Shown piece after piece: positions 17,519 through 24,066 of a DNA stretch of 27,215 nt; positions within the stretch are counted from its first letter, which is position 1; the number at the start of each line of letters is the position of its first letter. The notes under the pieces were generated by a model. The model did not search any database, was not told the origin of the DNA, and was given only the letters and a program-made list of their open reading frames with translations. Source of the DNA: Anaerolineae bacterium (GTDB lineage: Bacteria > Chloroflexota > Anaerolineae > B4-G1 > SLSP01); assembly GCA_016934645.1 (NCBI GenBank), contig JAFGSL010000182.1, positions 1 to 27,215 on the forward strand. Direction: 5' to 3'. Made by a program: the position numbers and the translations under genes.

Positions 17519-18270
17519 TTCTCAGCTTGTTGATGACGCAAATCCATGAAACGGTAGCCCATCCCCCGCTCCGTGAAAATGTAACGCGGATTCGACGGAT
17601 CAGGCTCAATCTTCTTTCGCAAATAGTTGATATACAAGCGCAGGTAGGAAACCGCGTCTTTGTACTCATATCCCCATACTTTGGAAAGCAACGTACTATA
17701 TGGGACAGTCCATCCAGCATTTTCGATCAAATGGCGCAACAACCGGAATTCAATGGGGCGCAACTTGATGCGTTCACCCTCCACCAGCACTTCGCCAGTA
17801 TTGAAATCCAAACTAAGACGATCATCGATTTCCAGAATGGAGGTGCCAATAGGCGACGTAGGCTGTGCCCGGCGCAAGACGGCGCGCAAGCGACTGACCA
17901 ACTCGCGCGGGCTGAATGGCTTGGTGATGTAATCATCAGCTCCCAGATCCAGACCACGCACCTTATCCTCTTCAGAACTGCGCACGGTCAACATCACCAC
18001 TGGTACGCTGGATATCTCACGGATCATCCTGAGGGTCTCGAAACCGTCCATCTCCGGCATTGAGACATCCAGCAACACTGCATCGGGCATTTTCTCGCGA
18101 ACCTGATCCACAGCCTCCAACCCGTTGGCGGCTTCGACAACTCGAAAGCCTTCCATTTCCAGATTAATGCGTACAAAACGGATGATCCGAGGCTCGTCGT
18201 CCACGACCAACACCAATGGGTGAACGTCGCGAAGGTCCGCGCCAGGATTATTCGCGGATAAAGGTGACAA
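17515..18270 (-). CDS. OmpR/KdpE-type response regulator
   Basis: The preferred start is the TTG at 18270, with GGAGGGAGAGG six nt upstream (251 residues). An in-frame TTG at 18303 would overlap the upstream gene by 56 nt. The receiver domain (about 18-132) has D24/D25, phosphoacceptor D68 in [12 protein letters not shown]95 and K117 (YITKPFS), so it is intact. A winged-helix DNA-binding domain (about 150-245) ends with [19 protein letters not shown] and GMGYRF. It should bind DNA as a phosphorylated dimer. No histidine kinase is adjacent in the operon; the nearest is the plus-strand kinase at 25797. It overlaps both the upstream 80-aa gene (23 nt) and the downstream GTPase (4 nt), which indicates tight coupling. 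Confidence 0.9.
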   Translation of the reverse strand: MSPLSANNPGADLRDVHPLVLVVDDEPRIIRFVRINLEMEGFRVVEAANGLEAVDQVREKMPDAVLLDVSMPEMDGFETLRMIREISSVPVVMLTVRSSEEDKVRGLDLGADDYITKPFSPRELVSRLRAVLRRAQPTSPIGTSILEIDDRLSLDFNTGEVLVEGERIKLRPIEFRLLRHLIENAGWTVPYSTLLSKVWGYEYKDAVSYLRLYINYLRKKIEPDPSNPRYIFTERGMGYRFMDLRHQQAEK

Positions 18271-18490
18271 GCTTTTCCTCTCCCTCCGTTGGCATAATTT
18301 CAATACTGTGGATGCGATGCCAGGGTATCAGCACGGTATTCGTTTCCGGCAGGAAATAGGAGACATCTCGCCCATCCCGCAAGCGCGGGCTGGAAATCTG
18401 GAGAAATGGTGCATTCGTTTCGGGCAGCTCCTCAATCTCCCCGACAATTGCATCTTCATTCATAACGTGAACTAAAATGGTGTGTGCCAT
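18248..18490 (-). CDS. Conserved-looking 80-aa protein of unknown function
   Basis: I cannot assign a family. The protein starts [20 protein letters not shown] after a good ribosome site (AGAGGAGC). It has no membrane segment, no cysteine and a high share of short alternating hydrophobic stretches, as in small all-beta folds (Sm/SH3-like). The second half has the phrase [14 protein letters not shown]. It sits between the FHA protein (18-nt gap) and the response regulator (23-nt overlap), so it is produced with the signalling proteins. A role as adaptor or ligand-binding module is conjecture. Confidence 0.75.
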   Translation of the reverse strand: MAHTILVHVMNEDAIVGEIEELPETNAPFLQISSPRLRDGRDVSYFLPETNTVLIPWHRIHSIEIMPTEGEEKLVTFIRE

Positions 18491-18508
18491 AGTTGCTCCT
18501 CTAATCCA

Positions 18509-19036
18509 TCAAAGGTTGGGATAAATATGCACTTTCAAGCGCATCGTGCCAAACATCAGCAGATCCCCATCTCGAAAAGCATAAGGCAAATAGGGCGTAA
18601 TTCGCTCTTCGTTCAAGAATGTGCCATTGACACTGTCGAGGTCTTCGACAAAGCAGGTTCCCTCCCGCGTGTAAATCCGAGCATGACGCCGTGAAACACC
18701 CTGTTCCAGGCCCCCATCGGTTGTCATATCCAACTCCGGAAAAATGCCACGGGCTGCATCCAGGCGCCCCACCAGGATTTCGCGATCCGCCGAAAGCAAT
18801 ACTTTCCGGCCAGTGTTCAGCACTTCCACTTCGATATTTAGCGCCCAGGTTTCTTGGCCTTCCTCGCCGCCCTGACGTGGACGTGCAGGGCGACCATCTT
18901 CCTGCTCAGGAAGCGGTTCCGTGCGCAAGGGACCACCTGATGGCAGATAGGTGCCACACTGAATACAAAAGAGTGTTCCTGGCAGATTTTCCGCCCCACA
19001 CGAGGGACAAACAACTTTGCTTCCTTTTTGTGTCAT
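18509..19036 (-). CDS. Zinc-ribbon plus FHA-domain protein
   Basis: The 175-residue protein opens with a zinc ribbon (CPSCG 10-14 and CIQCG 24-28; Cys 10, 13, 24, 27), then a charged, Pro/Gly-rich linker (about 30-62) and an FHA domain (about 68-172). The FHA signature residues are present: GR at 90-91, SRRH at 115-118 and NGT at 137-139. FHA domains bind phosphothreonine peptides, so this is the likely reader of the kinase encoded three genes upstream. The ribosome site GGGAGGA is 7 nt before the ATG. The gap to the upstream DnaJ-VWA gene is 27 nt and to the downstream gene 18 nt. Confidence 0.9.
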   Translation of the reverse strand: MTQKGSKVVCPSCGAENLPGTLFCIQCGTYLPSGGPLRTEPLPEQEDGRPARPRQGGEEGQETWALNIEVEVLNTGRKVLLSADREILVGRLDAARGIFPELDMTTDGGLEQGVSRRHARIYTREGTCFVEDLDSVNGTFLNEERITPYLPYAFRDGDLLMFGTMRLKVHIYPNL

Positions 19037-19063
19037 GCGTTTTTCCTCCCACTTGCCCCGGAC

Positions 19064-20533
19064 CTATCGCATAGGGGATGTTAGACTCCGAGTACCATAG
19101 CGCAGTTTCTTACGCCCTTCCTTGGTTGGATCACCGCCATGGGTAAGGCGGTTGACCTCCAACATCGCCGCCTGCCCAAGTTCTCGATGGCCCATATCGA
19201 ACAACCGGGTTGCGGCATATTCCAAATAACTAGTCGCTTCCGACACATCTCCCGCGCTCAGTGCTTTCCAGGCTTGTTCTTGAAGATGGAAAACACTCAG
19301 TCGAGCCAGACGATTGAGAAGTTTGGTTGGAACCGATTCTTCCTTGGGTTCCAATGTAAACGTCACGTTGATATCCTGGCGCAGGTGGACCGGTTCATGA
19401 GCAGCAATCCTCTCACCAATCAGATCCAGCCGTGCAATGCGACGCTCACCCGTGACCGCCTGGTTGGTGACAAATTCTAGCACCACCGATACCGGCTCAT
19501 CCGCCATAATATTGCCAAGAGAAATCACGTTGCTTTCAGAATGCTCCAAGATTTCCAAATAGGGCGCAGCTCGATAAGCTCCCTGGATGGAAACATAAGG
19601 AGCCGTATTAACTTCAAGATTCACGTTTTTCAGCAATGTATTGCCCAATCCTTGAATTTGCCGCCTGAGGGCAGCGCGCACATCCGAGGGAACGCGAATA
19701 TAACGTGAGACTCCCCCTGTAATCCGTGCAAGATCATCCAGGAATTCATCGTTCCAATCCTCGCCAATCCCAAAGGCGGAGATACTGATACCTTCAGAGA
19801 CAGCACGCCGGGCCTCGGTCAACGCATACGTCTCATCACCGTACGTGCGACCATCCGTCAACAAAATGACATGGTTAACCAACTCCGAAGAAGCGCAACG
19901 ACGTACTTCTTCCAGACCCGCTAACAAACCCTGGTAAATCTCAGTACCCCCACTGGGTGCCAGCGCAGCCAACGCAGATTTAAAGGTGCGCGGGTTGTCA
20001 ACGAGATGCGCGGACGCCAGTACCTCAGCGCGATCGCTAAACGCCACGAGCGCCAGGCGGTCCTGAGGCCCCAAGGCCTCGACCAAATCTGCAGCAGCAA
20101 CCTTCACATGCTGCATCCGTGCACCACTCATTGAGGTGCTGCAATCCACCACCAGGGCAACATTCAAATGCTGGCGCGCAACCTCCCTTTGCACCTCAGT
20201 ATGAGGCTGAACCTCAACGAGAACATAGAGCAGTTGAGGCGCATCCAAAGGTAATGCTTCCGTGCGACTCTGAAGTAAGGACAAACCCACCGGCGAATCC
20301 TGAGAAAGCCCCTGCTTCTCCCGCTGCCGGTCATAAGCGCGCCTCAAGACCTCGTCACGTAAAACCTCGTAGGCTTCCTGGATTTCCCGGAAACACTCCG
20401 CGTCACCATGTCCGCTGTCGGGATGATAATCGCGGGCTCTCGCGCGATAAGCCTGCTTAATCTCATCAGCATCCGCAGCCAAAGAGACATTTAGAATCGT
20501 GTAATAGTCTTTCTGGGAGTCAATGGTCGCCAT
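19064..20533 (-). CDS. J-domain (DnaJ) fused to von Willebrand factor A domain
   Basis: The ATG at 20533 (489 residues) lies 8 nt after the PP2C stop, with AAGGGG just upstream. A TTG at 20560 would overlap the phosphatase gene and is less likely. Residues 8-72 are a J-domain with the Hsp70-stimulating HPD at 37-39. A VWA domain (about 122-300) follows, with an intact MIDAS metal site: DCSTS at 130-134, the Thr of SGGT at 197, and TDG at 226-228. The remaining 190 residues resemble the C-terminal beta-rich and helical part found after VWA domains in inter-alpha-trypsin-like bacterial proteins. There is no signal peptide or membrane segment, so it is cytoplasmic. It probably recruits DnaK to a partner bound by the VWA domain; the partner is unknown. 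No dnaK is in the window. Confidence 0.9.
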   Translation of the reverse strand: MATIDSQKDYYTILNVSLAADADEIKQAYRARARDYHPDSGHGDAECFREIQEAYEVLRDEVLRRAYDRQREKQGLSQDSPVGLSLLQSRTEALPLDAPQLLYVLVEVQPHTEVQREVARQHLNVALVVDCSTSMSGARMQHVKVAAADLVEALGPQDRLALVAFSDRAEVLASAHLVDNPRTFKSALAALAPSGGTEIYQGLLAGLEEVRRCASSELVNHVILLTDGRTYGDETYALTEARRAVSEGISISAFGIGEDWNDEFLDDLARITGGVSRYIRVPSDVRAALRRQIQGLGNTLLKNVNLEVNTAPYVSIQGAYRAAPYLEILEHSESNVISLGNIMADEPVSVVLEFVTNQAVTGERRIARLDLIGERIAAHEPVHLRQDINVTFTLEPKEESVPTKLLNRLARLSVFHLQEQAWKALSAGDVSEATSYLEYAATRLFDMGHRELGQAAMLEVNRLTHGGDPTKEGRKKLRYGTRSLTSPMR

Positions 20534-20541
20534 TACACCCC

Positions 20542-21495
20542 TTAGCTCTGCCCGTGCCAAATCTCGACTAAAACAACCGAAATATTATCGTTTCCACCAG
20601 CCGTGTTGGCAGCATCGACTAACTGCACGCAAGCCTGCTGCGGCGTCGCCGCTTCCTGGAGCAAACGCCAGATTTCTGCCTCTTCTATCATTCCCCACAA
20701 TCCGTCGCTACACAGGAGCAAACGATCGCCAGGTTCCAATGCGTACGTGAAGACATCAATTTCCAGAGTAGCACCCTGTCCAATCGCTCTGTACAGCACA
20801 TTGCGTTGTGGATGTACTGCTGCTTCCTCCTCAGTCAACTGCCCCATTTCCATTAGACGACTGACCAATGAATGGTCTTTGGTCAACTGTCTTGCGGGTT
20901 GACCGACGCGCAATAAATAAGCACGACTGTCCCCGACATGACCGACAAAAAGGCGATCTCCAAGAATCATACCACATGTCAAAGTGCTGCCGCTGCCAGG
21001 GAAGTCGCGCGTAACAACCCGGTTGGCCTGCGAGACAGCCTCGCGAACCATATCAGTCAGCGAAGGCTGATCGCCCCCACGATCCCCACCATCCACCAGA
21101 GGGAAATAGACACGAGAGAGTAGCCAACCAGCTGCTACCCGCAGCGCCAAAGCACTGGCAATTTCACCGGATTGGTGCCCACCCATCCCGTCGGCCAACA
21201 TGAAAAGGCCAAATGGCGGTGCTGCATTGCTCGCCTCATGTTCTCCGGACAGGATAAAGAGCGCATCTTCGTTATGATTGCGCACACGTCCCACGTCGGT
21301 ACGCCATCCGACGGAAAAGACACCAGCGGCCTCCCAGGCTCGTCGCACCTCCGCTGCCGGAGTAGGTTTGGCTTCTGCCTCCTCAACCAGTACCGTTTCT
21401 GGTTTCTTGAACAGATTCGCAGCGGCGCTTTCTTCTTGTTCATGCTGCACCAACTTGCCAAACTTATTACGCAACCAGGCCTTTATTCCCGCCAT
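20542..21495 (-). CDS. PP2C-type serine/threonine phosphatase
   Basis: The 317-residue protein has an N-terminal charged extension (1-55), then a full PP2C/PPM domain. Metal-binding motifs are in place: RNHNED at 72-77, DGMGGH at 102-107, GHVGDSRAY at 185-193, SDGLW at 263-267 and GNDN at 301-304. It removes phosphate from Ser/Thr, using two metal ions. There is no membrane segment, so it is cytoplasmic. It follows the kinase gene by 20 nt and has the ribosome site GGGGGATGG. As the immediate neighbour it is the natural antagonist of that kinase; together with the FHA protein it completes a writer-eraser-reader set. Confidence 0.94.
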   Translation of the reverse strand: MAGIKAWLRNKFGKLVQHEQEESAAANLFKKPETVLVEEAEAKPTPAAEVRRAWEAAGVFSVGWRTDVGRVRNHNEDALFILSGEHEASNAAPPFGLFMLADGMGGHQSGEIASALALRVAAGWLLSRVYFPLVDGGDRGGDQPSLTDMVREAVSQANRVVTRDFPGSGSTLTCGMILGDRLFVGHVGDSRAYLLRVGQPARQLTKDHSLVSRLMEMGQLTEEEAAVHPQRNVLYRAIGQGATLEIDVFTYALEPGDRLLLCSDGLWGMIEEAEIWRLLQEAATPQQACVQLVDAANTAGGNDNISVVLVEIWHGQS

Positions 21496-21515
21496 CCATC
21501 CCCCATAGTCCCAAG

Positions 21516-23624
21516 TTACATCGGAATCGCGTACACATAATGATCCGCGGAACCTACATAAACGATGCCGTCAGCAATCTGTGGTGCGCCGGTGATTGGA
21601 CCGTCTGTTTGATAGCGCCAATGTACGGCCCCGGTCATGGCATCGAAGCAATACAAATTGCCATCCACGCCACCGATGTAGAGATTACCCTCGGCGACAT
21701 TCGCCGCCCCGGTGATTTGGTCCTCTGTTTGATAACGCCAGACAACACGACCGTCATCCGTATCCAACGCATAAATGTAGCCATCAACGGATCCAAAATA
21801 GACCATGTTCTTCCAAATCGCTGCTGTTGAGACGATACTTCCGCCGGCACGGTACTTCCAGGTAGTCCAACCAGAGCGCGCGTCCAGGGCATAGAAATGA
21901 GTGTCCAGCGATCCAATGAAAACCAGCCCTTCGTGCACCACCGGTGATGCTAAAAAGCCACGGCGCGCGCGGAAACGCCAGCGCTGTTCACGGTTCAGAC
22001 TTAGCGCATACACCATACCCATCTGACACGCAAACAGAATCAAATTCTCCGCTATCAGCGGCTGAGAACGAATTTCAGCGTCAGCCGCGTAAGTCCACGC
22101 GCGACGACCAGACATCTGGTGGATAGCGTAAATATGCCGGTCGTCAGAACCGATAAAGATGTGCCCCAGCTCGCCATAAGGCGAGGAGAAGACTCGCCCT
22201 TGTGTTGGCATCGTCCATAACAAACGCCCCGTCTTAATGTCCACCGAATAGACGACTTTGTCGGTCGAGCCGAAAACTACCATTCCCTCTGAGACCCAGG
22301 GTTTAGAAGCAATTCCACCCTCGGTTGGATACTTCCACAAAAATTTACCGCTTTCTTCGGCCAGGGCATACACGTTGTGATCATAAGAAGGCACAAAAAC
22401 CATGCCATCGGATACCGTCACCGACCCGCGGATTTCGTCCTCACAGGCAAACTTCCACAGCGGCTTGACGACACCAGCGTCGAATCCAGCCGCATCATCG
22501 CTCAACGAACCGCTACCAATCTTGATAGAAAGGCTGGCGGCCAAAGCCCGACGGAATTCCTCTGCCGATCCCCAGCGTTTGTTAATATCATATTCCAACG
22601 CTTTGTCGATCACCTCAATGAGTTCACGGGAAACAGTGGGGTTTGTTCTGTGGATAGGACGCTCATGAAAAGAGAAAGGCGGCTCAAGGCGAGGATCTTG
22701 CTTACTCAAGAGATGATGTAATGTGGCACCGAGTGCATAGATGTCACCACGCGGTTCCGCAATACCCCGGTACTGCTCTGGAGGGGAATAGCCTTCAGTA
22801 CCGATCATCGTGCCTTTCTCGCCGCTCTGGAAAAGCTTGGCGATACCAAAGTCAACCAAACGTATCCGGTTGTGAGCGTCCAACATAATATTGGAGGGCT
22901 TCAAGTCCCGAAAGATAATCGGGCGCGGTTTATGGTTATGCAAATACGAAAGAACCTCGCAAAGTTGCATAGCCCAGTCGGCGGCCAAGCCCTCAGAGAA
23001 GAAACCCTCCGCCTCGGCCAGGCGCGCCTCAAGGTCTTTCCCGGTCACGAATTCCTCGACCAAATAACAGCGCGGACCTTCAGTGAAGTAATCGTAAACT
23101 TGCGGAATCGCAGGATGCCCCAGCGTCGCCAGAATACTCGCCTCGCGTTCAAAGTTACGCACGATCATCTGTCGCACTTGCGGATCTGAGGCTGTGTTGA
23201 TCATCTCCTTTACCGCGCACAAACGCAACACACCAGGGAAACGCAAGTCTTGGGCTTTGTAAACAGCGCCCATGCCGCCGATCCCAATAACGCCAAGGAC
23301 TTTGTAGCGACCTTGTAGTTGCACACCTGCTGTGAGCAACCCCTCATACGCGACTTGAGACTTCCCGGCGATTTGCTGCGTTTCTGGCGCGCCTGATGAT
23401 GCGCTGCTAGAGGCAGCAGCCTTTGCACTAGGTGGCTTACCAGAGAGCAGTTCGGCTACCAGATGCGTCTGAGGTGCTGAAGAGGGAGTCGATGCCTCCG
23501 CCGCCTCTCGCTGTGGGGATGGCGGTTGCCGCAACCGCTGTGAAAGGCCACGCGTCCGCCGTGCATCCGAATTGGCAGGCTCAGCCTTTTGTTCTGGTGC
23601 AGACGCTGATTTACGGTTACTCAT
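21516..23624 (-). CDS. Serine/threonine protein kinase with C-terminal 8-repeat PQQ propeller
   Basis: The ATG at 23624 (702 residues) has GAGGA 9 nt upstream; a TTG at 23645 is less likely. Residues 1-95 are a low-complexity Ser/Ala/Pro/Gln linker. The kinase domain (about 105-368) has the glycine loop GIGGMG (114-119), Lys139, catalytic FRDLKPSN (238-245, Phe in place of the His of HRD), DFG (258-260) and SPPE (280-283). Eight PQQ-like repeats of about 40 residues (390-702) follow, each beginning W-[KRT]-[YF] and containing a G-[ST]-x-D-x-x-x-YA core, enough for a complete eight-bladed beta propeller. No membrane helix separates kinase and propeller, so the propeller should be cytoplasmic and act as ligand sensor or docking surface. 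First gene of the operon. Confidence 0.94.
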   Translation of the reverse strand: MSNRKSASAPEQKAEPANSDARRTRGLSQRLRQPPSPQREAAEASTPSSAPQTHLVAELLSGKPPSAKAAASSSASSGAPETQQIAGKSQVAYEGLLTAGVQLQGRYKVLGVIGIGGMGAVYKAQDLRFPGVLRLCAVKEMINTASDPQVRQMIVRNFEREASILATLGHPAIPQVYDYFTEGPRCYLVEEFVTGKDLEARLAEAEGFFSEGLAADWAMQLCEVLSYLHNHKPRPIIFRDLKPSNIMLDAHNRIRLVDFGIAKLFQSGEKGTMIGTEGYSPPEQYRGIAEPRGDIYALGATLHHLLSKQDPRLEPPFSFHERPIHRTNPTVSRELIEVIDKALEYDINKRWGSAEEFRRALAASLSIKIGSGSLSDDAAGFDAGVVKPLWKFACEDEIRGSVTVSDGMVFVPSYDHNVYALAEESGKFLWKYPTEGGIASKPWVSEGMVVFGSTDKVVYSVDIKTGRLLWTMPTQGRVFSSPYGELGHIFIGSDDRHIYAIHQMSGRRAWTYAADAEIRSQPLIAENLILFACQMGMVYALSLNREQRWRFRARRGFLASPVVHEGLVFIGSLDTHFYALDARSGWTTWKYRAGGSIVSTAAIWKNMVYFGSVDGYIYALDTDDGRVVWRYQTEDQITGAANVAEGNLYIGGVDGNLYCFDAMTGAVHWRYQTDGPITGAPQIADGIVYVGSADHYVYAIPM

Positions 23625-23653
23625 CACTGAAAATCCTCGATTCAATAGAGAGC

Positions 23654-23689
23654 AGATGCCAACGCATCTACCAATGCATGCACATTATA
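23654..23689 (-). promoter_or_regulatory. -10 box and leader hairpin of the kinase operon
   Basis: A perfect TATAAT on the minus strand (23684-23689) lies about 60 nt before the kinase ATG. No good -35 box is visible at 16-18 bp. The short leader contains a hairpin AGATGC-GTTG-GCATCT (23669-23654) with a perfect 6-bp stem and a 4-nt loop. Confidence 0.45.
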
Positions 23690-23791
23690 CGGGAATCAGC
23701 GGGAAGCGCCATGCCAAACTCATTTCGCGATGGTCAACTCCCGGCGACTGTCTGAATTGTACAACAGAACCCCTGAAAGTGCAAAACTCCA

Positions 23792-23876
23792 TTACTGATC
23801 CGGTCACAAAAAACTAAAGCCATTCCGGTATCTGGCAGATGTATAAACGTTTAGCAAATTACAGATGGATCAGTAA
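23792..23876 (+). ncRNA. Copy 1 of a tandem structured repeat element (putative RNA or regulatory DNA)
   Basis: The ends are a perfect 10-bp inverted repeat, TTACTGATCC (23792-23801) and GGATCAGTAA (23867-23876). Inside, GCCA/TGGC (23819-23822 with 23833-23836) closes a loop that contains TTCCGGT. It shares an AAAAAC-AAAGC-ATTCCGGT block and a TTTAGC-AAA-TAC block with copy 2. Strand is assumed from the gene at 24067; it lies upstream of the best promoter, so it may not be in that mRNA. I do not recognise a known riboswitch or repeat class. Confidence 0.4.
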
Positions 23877-23900
23877 ATCAGTTTGACCAGTTCCTTGTGC

Positions 23901-23928
23901 TTGTTCTTATCAAAACTTGTGCTATTCT
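23901..23928 (+). promoter_or_regulatory. Extended -10 promoter for the threonine-synthase/receiver operon
   Basis: TTGTTC (23901-23906), 16-bp spacer, TATTCT (23923-23928) preceded directly by TGC. The expected transcript starts near 23935, giving a leader of about 130 nt that contains all of repeat copy 2. The layout matches the promoters at 7407 and 27096. Confidence 0.5.
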
Positions 23929-23959
23929 TGATATACGTATTGATTAATCAGGAAACCAC

Positions 23960-24042
23960 TTACTGACCTGAATATGAAAAACGAAAGCTATTCCGGTGCT
24001 TTGTAAACGCAGAAAGTTTAGCGAAATACGTTCCTGTCAGTA
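23960..24042 (+). ncRNA. Copy 2 of the tandem structured repeat element, in the leader of the downstream operon
   Basis: The closing stem is TACTGAC (23961-23967) with GTCAGTA (24036-24042), 7 bp. The T-to-C change relative to copy 1 is matched by an A-to-G change on the other arm. An inner hairpin AAAGC/GCTTT (23984-23988 with 23998-24002) carries the conserved TATTCCGGT loop. AAAC/GTTT can form a further hairpin near 24005-24018. The element ends 14 nt before the AGAGGT ribosome site, so it could influence translation or transcription of the gene at 24067. Confidence 0.45.
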
Positions 24043-24066
24043 TATTACTTAACAACAGAGGTAACC

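Noticed and set aside
23238..23312. Kinase inactivity because HRD reads FRD
   Set aside because: The catalytic Asp, Lys, DFG and glycine loop are all intact, and a non-His residue before RD is common in active bacterial kinases.
23792..24042. CRISPR array or integron attC sites as explanation for the repeats
   Set aside because: Only two imperfect copies of about 85 nt exist, without uniform spacers or cas genes, and the ends do not match the attC core sites.
23792..24042. Known riboswitch classes (c-di-GMP I and II, glycine, c-di-AMP, T-box, cobalamin, SAM)
   Set aside because: From memory of their consensus cores, none of the conserved blocks (AAAGC-ATTCCGGT, TTTAGC-AAA-TAC) fits; only a formal covariance search could exclude divergent members.
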